NCBI GenBank assembly: GCA_028335825.1
Contig: JAIOKI010000028.1
Span: 186,001 to 250,000 of the forward strand
From: Nosema muscidifuracis
Lineage: Eukaryota; Microsporidia; Nosematidae
Length of the DNA: 64,000 nucleotides
Direction: 5' to 3'
Both the position numbers and the translations under genes were made by a program. How positions within the stretch are numbered: position 1 is the stretch's first letter; each line of letters begins with the position of its first letter. Positions 40,201 to 50,276 of the stretch are shown in pieces. The notes under the pieces were generated by a model. The model saw only the letters and a program-made list of their open reading frames with translations. It did not search any database and was not told the DNA's origin.

Positions 40201-41661
40201 TCATTGTTTTTTTTGTTTTGCTTCATTGTTTTTTTTTTGTTTTGCTTCATTGTTCTTTTTTTGTTTTGATTTTTTTATATTCTTCTTTTTTTTATCATCT
40301 TTCAATTTTTTAGTATTATCTTCCAATTCTTCAAAATCTTTAGCATCATCTTTAAGTTTTTTATTCTTATTTTTTTTCCTATATTTCACTTTTTTCCTAT
40401 CTTTGAGTTTTTTAGTACTATCTTCCAATTCTTTAAAACCTTCTTCAAAATCATTCACATTCATTTCTTCAAAACATTCTTTCACTTCTTCAAAATCTTC
40501 TCCAAACTCCTCTTTAATACTCTTCGCTATAATCCCACTTTCACTTCTAAGATCAGTAACAAATTTATCATACAAAAGTGTATCTGTACTCTTAATTTTT
40601 TTATTATTACTATCTGTAATATCTTTTAATTTATTCTTAACTTTCCCATCATCTTTATTAAATTTATTTAGAGATTTTTCTGTATCAATTTTATAAAGAT
40701 TACTATCTCTTAAACTTTTTATTTTAGATTTCATTTTTTTAATTTTTATAGCTGACTTTTCATTTTTAATAACATAATTTCTTTCTGATAATTCGATATC
40801 ACTTATAAAAAATATTTCTTTAAAAATTTTATCTACTGAATTATTTAAATGATGATATAATATTATTCTATAAAAATTTTGTAAAGAATCAATTATTCTA
40901 TCCATATTTTTACAACAAGCTCCTACATCTATATTATTATCAGTCGGATCAATTATTGATAATCTATTATTTAAATTAGGTTTATAAATTAAATTAATAG
41001 AATCTATTTGTACATTTTTATATTTAAAAGTGTATCCATAAAACTGTACAAAATCAAAAAAAAGAGTAGATAAATTAGTTTTTAAACATATTGAATTAAT
41101 TAAAGGATGCATAAGTAAATAATTATGAATCATAAGAAATTGACTATAACTATTCAATCCACCTACACTAGCATCACCCAATTTTCTACTAACAATAAAA
41201 TGTTTAAATAATATAGCAAATATTTTTATAATTTCATTATCCTTAACAATTTGTTTTACATAATTACCTGCTATAACTCCACTTTCATTATTTATGCTTA
41301 TATCGAACTTGAACCCAAATTTTTTAATTTTAAATTTTAGAATAGGAATCTTTGCATGGGATAAATGTATAAGATTATACACAAGTTTAGTTTTAATAAG
41401 TTCAGTTTTTATTGTACGAAGAATTAAATTAGAATCATTTGTATTGATTTTTATTGATATATCTATGTCACTTGAATGAGTATAAAGTCCAGTATAAAAA
41501 CTTCCAAAAAGTGTTAGCTTAGAATTTGGATATAATTTTTTAATTTCTTTTTCTATATATTTTAACCAAATAAGTCTAGATGAATGTTCTTTAGTAGAAG
41601 GTTTAATTTTATTATAAGTATCTAATAATTCTTTATTGGCAATTTTTTGTAAATCGTTCAT
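40201..41661 (-). CDS. TRF4: Non-canonical poly(A) polymerase Trf4/5 (TRAMP)
   Basis: A 486-residue nucleotidyltransferase. The catalytic module has the GS motif and DxD (FGSFYTGLYTHSSDIDISI, residues 52-70; Asp65, Asp67) and the third acid in FKFDISIN (Asp120). The nucleotide-binding region reads GGLNSYSQFLMIHNYLLMHP, and a PAP-associated domain follows (FFDFVQFYGYTFKYKNVQI). Trf4 adds short A-tails to nuclear RNAs marked for the exosome. The C-terminal third (from about 345) is Lys/Glu/Asp-rich low-complexity sequence ending in three NNEAKQKK-like repeats. The ATG at 41661 has CCCC at 41667-41670. Confidence 0.9.
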   Translation of the reverse strand: MNDLQKIANKELLDTYNKIKPSTKEHSSRLIWLKYIEKEIKKLYPNSKLTLFGSFYTGLYTHSSDIDISIKINTNDSNLILRTIKTELIKTKLVYNLIHLSHAKIPILKFKIKKFGFKFDISINNESGVIAGNYVKQIVKDNEIIKIFAILFKHFIVSRKLGDASVGGLNSYSQFLMIHNYLLMHPLINSICLKTNLSTLFFDFVQFYGYTFKYKNVQIDSINLIYKPNLNNRLSIIDPTDNNIDVGACCKNMDRIIDSLQNFYRIILYHHLNNSVDKIFKEIFFISDIELSERNYVIKNEKSAIKIKKMKSKIKSLRDSNLYKIDTEKSLNKFNKDDGKVKNKLKDITDSNNKKIKSTDTLLYDKFVTDLRSESGIIAKSIKEEFGEDFEEVKECFEEMNVNDFEEGFKELEDSTKKLKDRKKVKYRKKNKNKKLKDDAKDFEELEDNTKKLKDDKKKKNIKKSKQKKNNEAKQKKNNEAKQKKQ

Positions 41662-42131
41662 CAAGTGGGGATAAAAAAAAATATTATTAAAATGTTATTT
41701 AAAAGTAAAATGTTTTTAAAATATATTATTAAAATGTTGAATAAGAATAAAATGTTAAATACAATATATTATTAAAAAGTTAAATACAATATATTATTAA
41801 AATGTTTAATACAATATATTGAATAAGTTAAATACAATATATTTAATAAGTTAAATACAATATATTTAATAAGTTAAATAAAGAATTGAATGAAAATCCA
41901 TTAATAAGTTAAATAAAATATATATTAATGGTAAAATATATTGAATAACAAGCATATCTAAATCATTTTATTATAAAAGATTATAAGTTACTAAAAAATA
42001 ATATTCTACTAGCTGGATGTATTTTTTATCTTTATATCTATTTGTTTCTTTAAGAATATTCATTTTTTTAATAAAGCTTATATTTTAATAAATATTTTAT
42101 TTAATAAATGATGACTAAGACACTAAAAATA
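41662..42131. repeat. AT-rich spacer with TAAGTTAAATACAATATATT repeats
   Basis: About 41750-41920 carries five or more degenerate copies of AAGTTAAATACAATATATT. It forms the promoter region of TRF4 and the left flank of the LTR element. Confidence 0.6.
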
Positions 42132-42136
42132 GATTC

Positions 42137-42216
42137 TGTTGATATTTTAAAAATTTTATAAAAAGAACTCTGAGTTTTTAGGATGTCTGAAATAATTAAA
42201 AATAAAACTATTAACA
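42137..42216 (+). repeat. Left LTR, 80 bp
   Basis: Direct repeat identical to 44068-44147, with TGTT/AACA ends. It is unusually short for an LTR. A third, older relative lies alone on the minus strand at 61420-61499. Confidence 0.9.
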
Positions 42217-44067
42217 TGGTGGAGAATAAGCTTACGAAACCCATCGAGAACCTTATATTAAGTGAAAACTTATTAAAGGAATGCATGAGATTAGAAATTA
42301 TGAGTTTTTTCAGACAAAAAACAGATCAAGAAAAGATCGAATATATAATTGGAAGAGCCGATTACGATATCGTAATTTGGCACCAGGAGATCCATGAATC
42401 CAAGCATAAAGCAGCTACGGATTATAAGGCGTGGAAGAGTTTAGCAAAAGAGAAGTTCGAGGTGAAGAAGTATGATATTGGACAAGTATATAGGCTGTGC
42501 CAGAAAGTTGATGAAGAAGTAATAGCTTTCATTAAAAGAGTTGAAAATGAAGCCAGGCCATTTAAGCTTAATAATAAGGCTGTATTAAGGATAATAGCTG
42601 CAGGTGTCAAAGCAGACTATTCCGATATTCGAAGGTTTCTACTAACAGTAAATGAGTTAGGACAAGAAGATGTAGATTCCATCAGGAGATTAGAAGAAGA
42701 ATATAAAATCGAAGAAAAAAAGAAAGAAGACGAGATAAAAAATGCCGAAATGTTAAAGAAAGAGTTATTGGCGTTAAAAACTCAATTAGATAAAATTCAA
42801 CTGACTCCGAGGAAGCCGTTAAGGTGTTTCAATTGCGAGATGTTGGGACATACAGCTAGGGATTGTAAAAGACGGATGAAAAGTTCTGAATTTAAAAAGA
42901 AAATTAACGTGATTGATGACGACATCAGTGATATTTTGAATAAAGAGAACAGGATTTATATTAATGATCGACAGGTCAAAATTTTAGCTGATACAGGCTC
43001 TCATTATAATTTCATTAGTAAAAAATCAGTGGAAACTTTAGGGTTGAGTTTTCATAGGAACACACGTACCATGACGTTTTATACATGTTTAGAAGAACCT
43101 TTTTATGTAACCAATCACACGTTAATTAATTTTACGCATAATGGTCTTTTATATAAAGCGAAATTTTACATTTTGCCGACGGTAAAGACAGAGAAAATTA
43201 TTATAGGACGAGAAAGCCTTAAAAATATGAAGAGAATACAAAAGGTTAAATATGAATGTGAGATTCGCACGGAGAAAGGGAAACGAATTGTAGAAAAGAT
43301 TTATAACATGCCAAAGTACAAACAGGGTAAAGAGATTCCACATGTGGATTGTTTAAGTAGAAATTCGACAGGAACAGAAGAGATATTTAAATTAAATGAA
43401 ATAAGGGAAGATATTACAAAAGATAGTATTAATAAAAGGCTTTTAATAGATGCGAAGAAGGGTTTGCAGGAAACAGATATCAGAAAACTACACGAAGAAT
43501 TAATACACAGGGATATGCAATCTATGGAATATGAGTTAAAGAAAAAGGGATACAATTTACAAGGAATAAGCCCTATTATCAAAAAAATAGTTAAAGAGTG
43601 TGAAGTATGTAAGATGTACAATGCGAAAAAAGGGAAAAGATTTATTTTTGTAACGGCACATGAACCAGAAGAAAAAGTGGCCATAGACATAATTGGCCCT
43701 ATTGAGGGTTATTATATTATAGCAGCAATAGATTATTTTACTAGAAAAGGGTATGTTAAATTAGTTAAATCACGTACCGATGAAAAAATATTAGAGATGA
43801 TTAAGGATATTTTTAAAGAAGTTAAAATTCAAACTCTTATTCTTGACCAAGCAAAGGAGAATCAAAGTAGAAAAATTAAGGCTTACTGTGAGAAAATGAA
43901 TATTAAACTGCATTATACTTCTTCATACCATCACCAGTCGAATAGACGAGTTGAGAGATTCAATAGAACTTTAGAAGATTTAGTTTTTAAAAATAAGAAA
44001 GATAAATTACTTACCGTTAAATTAAAGCTATTGGTTGATGATGGACTTATGAGCTAAAAGGGAGGGA

Positions 44068-44147
44068 TGTTGATATTTTAAAAATTTTATAAAAAGAACT
44101 CTGAGTTTTTAGGATGTCTGAAATAATTAAAAATAAAACTATTAACA
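44068..44147 (+). repeat. Right LTR, 80 bp
   Basis: Identical to the left LTR and followed by the GATTC target duplication at 44148-44152. A purine-rich tract stands directly before it. Confidence 0.9.
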
Positions 44148-44404
44148 GATTCTATTTTAAATAATACCTAATTGTTTATGATAATTAATTTATAATAAAA
44201 TTATTTTAATTTAGATCAAATATTTATTAATAAATTAAAAAAGAATGATAATTAAAAATTAAAAAAATATTAATAATTAATTTTTATTAAATTATTATCT
44301 ATTTTTCTTTTATTTAATAATTATTTATATTTTTTTAATTAATTATTATTATTCTTTTTAATTAAATTTTGATATATGAATAACGATTTTTTAAAAGTTA
44401 TGAT

Positions 44405-44809
44405 TTATTTAAACCAAATTTTTATCTCTCTTTCTGCTGTTTCTACTGAATCACTTCCATGAACAACATTAGCACTAACATCAGCAGCAAGATCTCCTCT
44501 AATAGAACCCATTTCTGCTTGTAAAGGATTTGTACTACCAATAATCTTTCTACAAACTTCAACTGCATCAATACCTTCCCATATCATACAGATTACCATA
44601 TCAGAACATAAATCTTTAACCATATCATTAAAAAAAAATTTTTCTTTAAGATGACCATAATGTTCTTCAACTAATTCTTTAGGAGGAATCATTGATTTTA
44701 TGTTTTTAAGTGTTAATCCTTTTCTTTCGAATCTTTCTATTATGGATGATACTAAACGTCTTTGAACACCTTCTGGTTTAATCATTATGTATGTCTGTTG
44801 GATAGCCAT
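44405..44809 (-). CDS. NDK1: Nucleoside diphosphate kinase
   Basis: A 134-residue protein. It opens QQTYIMIKPEGVQRRL, has the GSTNPLQAEMGSIRGDL loop, and the active-site histidine His117 in NVVHGSDS. It transfers the gamma-phosphate between nucleoside triphosphates and keeps GTP, CTP and UTP supplied from imported ATP. The family is usually about 150 residues; the C-terminal stretch after the second helix is shortened and ends in WFK. CCCC lies at 44817-44820, upstream of the start. The LTR element is inserted about 250 bp downstream of the stop. Confidence 0.96.
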   Translation of the reverse strand: MAIQQTYIMIKPEGVQRRLVSSIIERFERKGLTLKNIKSMIPPKELVEEHYGHLKEKFFFNDMVKDLCSDMVICMIWEGIDAVEVCRKIIGSTNPLQAEMGSIRGDLAADVSANVVHGSDSVETAEREIKIWFK

Positions 44810-45319
44810 GTTTTTAGGGGTAGAATAAAATTAATTTATATTAGGTTTATTTTTAAAATGGTTTGAAGTTTGTTTACTAATAAAAAATGATACAATCTAA
44901 TATGTTAAAGATAGAATTAAATTATTTGTAATTTATATTTTTTATTGAGAGATTTGACAATATCTTTAAAATGTTTTAAATATTTATTGATAGGTTTGAC
45001 AATTCTGTTAAAATTTTTTATATATATTTATTGAAATATTTGACAATTCTTTTATAATAGATTAAAATTTTTTATATATTTATTGACAACCTTACAATTA
45101 TCTATTAAAAAATTTTATATATTTATTGACAACCTTACAATTATCTATTACAATAGATAAATTTTTTAATAGATAAGTACTATAATATACAGGTTTTATA
45201 ATAAATAAAATTTATATTAAAGTTTTATATTAAAGTTCTATAATAGAAATTAAATAATTTTTTAAAGATAACTTATATTTAAAAAATTTTATTTCTTCTA
45301 TCTCGACCAATAAATTCTA
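44810..45319. repeat. AT-rich spacer with TATTTATTGACAACCTTACA repeats
   Basis: Several imperfect copies of TATATTTATTGACAACCTTA / ATTATCTATT occur at about 44940-45170. No gene seen. Confidence 0.55.
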
Positions 45320-46933
45320 CTATATTAACCCATCAAAATCTGGAATATCTACGCTCTTCTTAATTTTCTGTAAAAAATCATCAGGCGTCATTATCTTAGA
45401 TAAACTAGTATCTGACTCTAATAAAGAAGTAACAGATTCTTTTGATTTTTCTACTTGAGGAGGTGGTTTAGAAAAATAATTTATAGATGGAGGTTTTTGT
45501 ACTGAAATCTGTTTTTTAGGTGTATTTGTCTGTTGATATACACTAGTAGAAATTCTAGAAGTTGTATCTGGAATATCTGAATGTCTAATATTAGAATTAT
45601 TATTAATAAGATTAGTATTATTGATAGAATTAGTACTATTAATAAGATTAGTACTATTAATAGAATTATTATTAATAGGATTAGAATTACCATTTATAAG
45701 ATTAGTACTACTTATAAGATTAGTATTACCATTTATAAGATCAGTACCAATATAACTAGAACCAATATAATTAGAACCAGTATAATTAGTACTATTATTA
45801 CTTTTAAAACCAGTACTATTACTTTTAAAACCAATATTACTTATAAAATTAGATCCTTTATCATTATAATCATATTTAGGTACTGTATTAAATTTAGTAC
45901 TTCTATTTTTATTCCTAAGATAAGTTAATTCTTCTTCATAATTATTTGAATTATATAAATTATTTTTACTATCTGATACTTTATATTTAGTCTGTGTATA
46001 CTCAATTTCTTTCTTTTTTGGTTTATAATTTGAAGTAGAACTAGTTGATGTATCTTCATCATTATAAGAAGATTTATTTTTTTTCTTTACTATATCATCT
46101 TCTTTTTCTAATTTAAATATCTGATTATCAATATTCAAACAAGGTGTAAACAAAAATGAATCTTTAAAAAAAGTTACACAATCTTTTTCTTTAGTCTTAA
46201 GTTTAATATATTTATCATCAAGTGGATGAATAAAAATATCAATTTTAGTGTACTTAACTGTATCTTCTTCTATTTTAGAATCAGATTCTATTAAATAATT
46301 TTTCTTTTCGTTTAATAAATGTTTGACTTTAGATAAAATACTATTCATATCTATATTTGGTGTATTATCATCAGGAATATTATCTTCTTTATCATCATTT
46401 AATTTATTAGGAATCTGATCATCTGTTTCAGTTAATTCTTCTTTTTTAGTCAAATCTTCTTTTAAAGATATCTTAGGTAAATTAAATCCCATATTCTGAT
46501 TTTGTACACGTAAATTTCTAGTTTCATTATTCAATTTTCGATTTGGTAATTTAGTATCCATTTTAGCTTTACTCAATTTTTCTCTAGGTGTTTCTTCATT
46601 ATTAATACGTGGTTTTTTATTTTTAAACCCAAATGGATCACTTTTTTTATTATTCCTTTTTGGTCTTTTTAAATATACAACAGTTTTCTCTTTTTTTAAT
46701 TTAATTTCTAAATTATCAGTGTCTAAAGAAAGATTATATAATTCATTATTAGTACCAAAAAATAATTTTCTTTTATGTATAGAAACATGTTGCTTATCTC
46801 TATTATCTTCTATTAAAGGTAACAATTTAAGTTTACCATTTGTATTAGTAACAAACAAGTCTTCATTTTCTTTTAATTTGATTTTTAAGAGTCTGTAAGC
46901 GTAGAGTATTTTTATGTACCATAGGATTTTCAT
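45320..46933 (-). CDS. Unknown 537-residue protein with Asn/Ser/Thr-rich repeats
   Basis: I do not recognise a family. The first 95 residues look folded: a hydrophobic start, then alternating strands (KLKLLPLIEDNRD, RKLFFGTNNELYNLSL). A basic segment KRPKRNNKKSDPFGFKNKKP follows, which could be a nuclear signal. Residues 100-250 are charged, and residues about 370-480 are low-complexity, built of GSN, INSTN and LINNNSN units in tandem. The final 25 residues (TPDDFLQKIKKSVDIPDFDG) may form a short binding helix. The long, biased but unbroken frame supports a real gene. No CCC precedes the ATG at 46933. Confidence 0.75.
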   Translation of the reverse strand: MKILWYIKILYAYRLLKIKLKENEDLFVTNTNGKLKLLPLIEDNRDKQHVSIHKRKLFFGTNNELYNLSLDTDNLEIKLKKEKTVVYLKRPKRNNKKSDPFGFKNKKPRINNEETPREKLSKAKMDTKLPNRKLNNETRNLRVQNQNMGFNLPKISLKEDLTKKEELTETDDQIPNKLNDDKEDNIPDDNTPNIDMNSILSKVKHLLNEKKNYLIESDSKIEEDTVKYTKIDIFIHPLDDKYIKLKTKEKDCVTFFKDSFLFTPCLNIDNQIFKLEKEDDIVKKKNKSSYNDEDTSTSSTSNYKPKKKEIEYTQTKYKVSDSKNNLYNSNNYEEELTYLRNKNRSTKFNTVPKYDYNDKGSNFISNIGFKSNSTGFKSNNSTNYTGSNYIGSSYIGTDLINGNTNLISSTNLINGNSNPINNNSINSTNLINSTNSINNTNLINNNSNIRHSDIPDTTSRISTSVYQQTNTPKKQISVQKPPSINYFSKPPPQVEKSKESVTSLLESDTSLSKIMTPDDFLQKIKKSVDIPDFDGLI

Positions 46934-47257
46934 TTTTGTGTTTATTTTGTATTAATTTATGATTGAGTTATGAAACAAAAAATAAATTAAAAGTTTATAT
47001 ATAAGATTAATCTTATAAGAAAAAATTTTATAAGTTATAAATATAATCTTTATAAGAAAAATCCTTATAATTTATATAAGAAAAATCCTTGTAAATTATA
47101 TATAAAGATATATATAAGAAAAATTCTTATAAAATCTAACCAAGATAACAAAACTAGTTAATTTATATAAATTATAAATAAGATAATAAAACAACTACAT
47201 AAAGATAATAAAACAACTACATAATAAAGATAATAAAATTAATTTTTAATTTATAAA
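46934..47257. other. AT-rich spacer
   Basis: Repeated AAAAATCCTTATAA and AAAGATAATAAAACAACTAC words; nothing else recognised. Confidence 0.5.
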
Positions 47258-48211
47258 TCATACTTTAATTCCTAATGAATCTACTTGCATAACTTTAATA
47301 ACTGTATTTCTGTATACTCCATCATAACCAGTAGACCAATCATCACCTAAGCCATATGCATATAATTTTCCATCTGTACTAAAAGATCCTGCTGTAACAG
47401 GTAAATCTTCTGTTTTTGTAAATGTTTTAATTCTACTTAAATTATCATAAAAAATTATATCTCCATTACTTCCTGCTGTTACTAAAACATTAGAATTCTT
47501 AGGAAAAATACTAACTGTATTTACAGAATAAACTTTTGTATCTTTTCTATGACTTCTAAATGTTACTCCATTATAAAATGATGTAGTATTTATCATTTCA
47601 CATTTACCTTCTATTCCTCCTACTAGAACAGATTTATCATCAGATCCTACGCTTAGACATTTAAACATATAACTGAATCTTGGTGTATGTTTTTTACGTG
47701 AATCTAGATTATTTACATTAGCTGAGTATAATATATTAGTTGATGTTCCATATGATAATAAATTATTCTGTACATCCATACAGAATATTTTACCATCACA
47801 TTCTATTGTTTTAGTACATTGTGCTGATCTAGTATCCCAAATTTTTATTGTTTTATCCCAACTAGCTGTTATAACTGAATTATACTGAGATCTTACTGAT
47901 CTTATACCATCACTATGTGCTTTTATACTGTTAATAGAACTTTTTTCTAAATCTACGAAATGTAAATATCCATCAGCACTTCCACCAAATGCATGTGATG
48001 GAGTATCTTTAGAAAAACAACAAGTTAAGATTGGTTTTGAATATCCTACTTTTGAAATAAAACCAGTTGGTACAGAAGGATTATATAAATTTATTGATCC
48101 ATCCCAGCTTGATGTTATCATCATGTTATGGAGTGAACTAAAAGATATTTCAGATATTGAATCTGTTGGAGGTGATTGTAATTGAAAAATTTTAGCATTT
48201 GAGGAAATCAT
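47258..48211 (-). CDS. GLE2: mRNA export factor Gle2/Rae1 (WD40)
   Basis: A 317-residue WD40 propeller. The family wording is close to Rae1/Gle2: an N-terminal SPPTDSISEISFSS, SSWDGSINLYNP, ASWDKTIKIWDTRSAQ, FRSHRKDTKVYSVNTVSIFP, TAGSNGDIIFYDNLSRIKTF and the late YGLGDDWSTGYDG. Gle2 docks at the nuclear pore on the GLEBS motif of Nup98 proteins and assists mRNA export. It is slightly shorter than yeast Gle2 (365). Bub3 is a close relative, but the DWS motif favours Gle2. CCCC at 48216-48219 precedes the ATG. Confidence 0.88.
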   Translation of the reverse strand: MISSNAKIFQLQSPPTDSISEISFSSLHNMMITSSWDGSINLYNPSVPTGFISKVGYSKPILTCCFSKDTPSHAFGGSADGYLHFVDLEKSSINSIKAHSDGIRSVRSQYNSVITASWDKTIKIWDTRSAQCTKTIECDGKIFCMDVQNNLLSYGTSTNILYSANVNNLDSRKKHTPRFSYMFKCLSVGSDDKSVLVGGIEGKCEMINTTSFYNGVTFRSHRKDTKVYSVNTVSIFPKNSNVLVTAGSNGDIIFYDNLSRIKTFTKTEDLPVTAGSFSTDGKLYAYGLGDDWSTGYDGVYRNTVIKVMQVDSLGIKV

Positions 48212-48566
48212 CTTTGGGGTTAAAAATGTAAATAGATAATATAGATTGTATAGATTATTTATATAGGTTTATATGGATTATTTATATTTCTAATAGATTA
48301 TTTATATGGATTGTATAGGTTTATATAGATTATTTATATGGATTGTATAGGTTTATATAGATTGTATATATATATATATTTCTAATAGATTATTTATATG
48401 GATCATATATATATATATATTTTTAATAGACTTATATGTTTTTATTTATATATTTCTAATAGCCTTATATAGATTATCAAATATAAAACAAACTATTTAA
48501 TATAACATATAATATACAAACTATATTATATTATATTACATAAATAAATAAAAATAGACCATTTAA
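48212..48566. repeat. Minisatellite-like spacer
   Basis: A unit around TTTATATGGATTGTATAGGTTTATATAGATTAT is repeated about four times, degenerate, at 48250-48420. No gene. Confidence 0.65.
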
Positions 48567-49250
48567 TTAAGATTCTTCATTCATTTTCTTATTAAGAAAT
48601 ACATACTTGTAATATAATATAAAAAAATCAGTATATAATATAACTTGAATAATACCTGTAGCTACTAATAAAGATCCAACTTTTAATCCTGCAATCTTCT
48701 TAATTATAAAATACAATGTATATAATGCTCTATATCCACCTAATAACATAATAAATGTAGAAGTTAAACTTTCACATTCTCCTTCTTCTTGGATTTGAAC
48801 AAGTTGTGGTAAAATACTTACACTTTCAAGTACTAAAGAAAAAACATATAAATATTCTGATATAAAATCATAAATTCCATTAGTATTTGGTTTTAGTAAA
48901 AAAGAAATTAAAGCTGATGGTAAAAGAATAATTCTAATTTTAAAAACATCTGTTTTTTTATCATAAGATGAATAATACTTAATTCTTATTAGATAAACAA
49001 CAAGACACTGAAAACTTATAAAAGATATTTTTAGAATAAGGTTGTAGACACTTGTCCATCTAGAAAAATTAACTTCAAATAAATCAAAATATCTGCTAAG
49101 AAATACTATCAAGTATAAGAACTGGGTTTTAAAACTTAATCCACTACAACTCTTAGTCTTCTCTATTTTCTGGGATAGAACTATTTTACTAAGAATATGT
49201 ACAAAATCTCCTGAATATCTTAAAGTATTAGCAATAAACTCTAAACTCAT
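48567..49250 (-). CDS. ERD2: ER lumen protein-retention receptor (Erd2/KDEL receptor)
   Basis: A 227-residue, seven-membrane-segment protein matching Erd2: RYSGDFVHILSKIVLSQKIE, KSCSGLSFKTQFLYLIVFLSRYFDL, YSSYDKKTDVFKI and SVSILPQLVQIQEEGECESL followed by GGYRALYTLYFI. It retrieves escaped ER proteins from the Golgi. The length is close to the family's 212-220. The start at 49250 has CCCC at 49254-49257; the open frame continues left of it, but that extension is only the reverse complement of the neighbouring tRNA gene. Confidence 0.94.
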   Translation of the reverse strand: MSLEFIANTLRYSGDFVHILSKIVLSQKIEKTKSCSGLSFKTQFLYLIVFLSRYFDLFEVNFSRWTSVYNLILKISFISFQCLVVYLIRIKYYSSYDKKTDVFKIRIILLPSALISFLLKPNTNGIYDFISEYLYVFSLVLESVSILPQLVQIQEEGECESLTSTFIMLLGGYRALYTLYFIIKKIAGLKVGSLLVATGIIQVILYTDFFILYYKYVFLNKKMNEES

Positions 49251-49330
49251 TTTGGGGTAAAAATATTTTTTTATATAACTAGTTATAAAATTAACAAGGG
49301 TTAAAAAAAATAAAAAAAAACATTGACCAT

Positions 49331-49402
49331 GGTTGTGTGGTGTAATGGTTATAACATCAGACTCTGAATCTGATAATCCGAGTTCGAATCTCGGCATGAC
49401 CT
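49331..49402 (+). tRNA. tRNA-Gln (anticodon CTG)
   Basis: A 7-bp acceptor stem GGTTGTG/CATGACC (with two G-T pairs) can form. The D-arm region is GTGTAATGGTTATAAC. The anticodon stem TCAGA/TCTGA encloses the loop CTCTGAA, so the anticodon is CTG. The T-arm is CCGAG-TTCGAAT-CTCGG. The discriminator base is T, usual for eukaryotic tRNA-Gln, and a T run that can end Pol III transcription begins at once (49402-49407). No intron. The wording matches eukaryotic tRNA-Gln closely. Confidence 0.96.
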
Positions 49403-50075
49403 TTTTTATTGTTAATAAATTTTTATAATATTTAGATATATAAAGTATTAGTTTAATAGAGATAATAGGTTATATTTTCTTATATATTCAAATGTTTTAT
49501 TTTTAATATATTGATTAAATATTAATTATATGTACTTTAATAAATTTAATATATATTCAAATGATAGATTAATATATAAATAATATTATAGTACAAAGTA
49601 TCATAAAACTGTATAACATCTATCACTAATATATTTAAGAATGCTAGGAAACAATTACAATAGAAAATACAATAATTTGTATTATTTTTCTGTAATAAAT
49701 ATAGCATTAGACAGAAAAATAGGCTATGTAGAAAAATAGAGTCAAATTTAAAAACAGATGTTATAGCATATTCAGTCTACAGTATTAAAAAAGACCTTTA
49801 ACTTTTTTCTTGAAGTGGTAAATTTAAAATTCAAATAAGTTTAGAAATACGTTTAACTAAAAAACTAAATGTAAACAAATATTTAATTAATTATTTTATT
49901 GTTATTAAATTTTCTATTGTTATTAAATATTCTATTTTAATAAATAACTTCCTACACTAATAAATAAAATTACATAATAATTAAAAAATGTTCTATCTAT
50001 TTTATAAACATTCCAATTAAACAAATTACATTTTAATTAATAACATTTTTATATATTTCATTACTTACCCTTCTA
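49403..50075. other. AT-rich spacer, no gene seen
   Basis: No start signal, RNA signature or long repeat was found, apart from the CCC at 50068-50070 that belongs to the next gene. Confidence 0.5.
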
Positions 50076-50276
50076 ATGTTATTCCTTGGTATATTATCAC
50101 TATATGAAAAAAATAGGTTACTCATTTTAGATGAAAACATAAGCAGGGATATTATATTATGCCAATCCTCAGATACAAATAATATAATTGATAAAGATCT
50201 ATACATTCTTCTAGATATTTGTGATATGATAGATTGGGAATTTAAGTTTTTATATGAACTTGATGATACTGAATAA
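50076..50276 (+). CDS. Small acidic unknown protein (66 residues)
   Basis: A short frame with CCC at 50068-50070, five bases before the ATG, as in the core genes. The protein begins with a short hydrophobic stretch (MLFLGILSLY) and is then acidic and rich in Asp and Ile (DENISRDIIL, KDLYILLDICDMIDWEFKFL). I do not recognise it. The opposite strand is also open for 85 codons but lacks both a CCC signal and an ATG at its beginning, so the plus strand is preferred. Confidence 0.5.
   Translation: MLFLGILSLYEKNRLLILDENISRDIILCQSSDTNNIIDKDLYILLDICDMIDWEFKFLYELDDTE

Larger units (their letters stand above)
42137..44147 (+). mobile_element. Ty3/gypsy-type LTR retroelement with 80-bp LTRs, incomplete
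   Basis: Two identical 80-bp direct repeats (42137-42216 and 44068-44147) bound the element; each begins TGTT and ends AACA. The 5-bp sequence GATTC occurs on both sides (42132-42136 and 44148-44152) as target-site duplication. TGG directly after the left LTR suits a tRNA primer site, and AAAAGGGAGGGA before the right LTR suits a polypurine tract. One open frame (42183-44057), which starts inside the left LTR, shows gag-like, zinc-knuckle, aspartic protease and integrase parts. Reverse transcriptase and RNase H were not recognised, so the copy looks incomplete, with at least one major break. Identical LTRs suggest a young insertion, although 80 bp is a small sample. Confidence 0.88.

Noticed and set aside
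40226-40696. Plus-strand frame of 156 codons opposite the TRF4 tail
   Set aside because: It is the mirror of the Lys/Glu-rich tail, giving only Phe/Ser-rich sequence.
45581-45928. Plus-strand frame opposite the Asn/Ser-rich repeats
   Set aside because: It is an antisense shadow of the low-complexity region, with the same repeat period.
49251-49397. N-terminal extension of ERD2 to 49397
   Set aside because: The extra codons are the reverse complement of the tRNA-Gln gene, and the CCCC-supported ATG at 49250 gives a normal-length Erd2.
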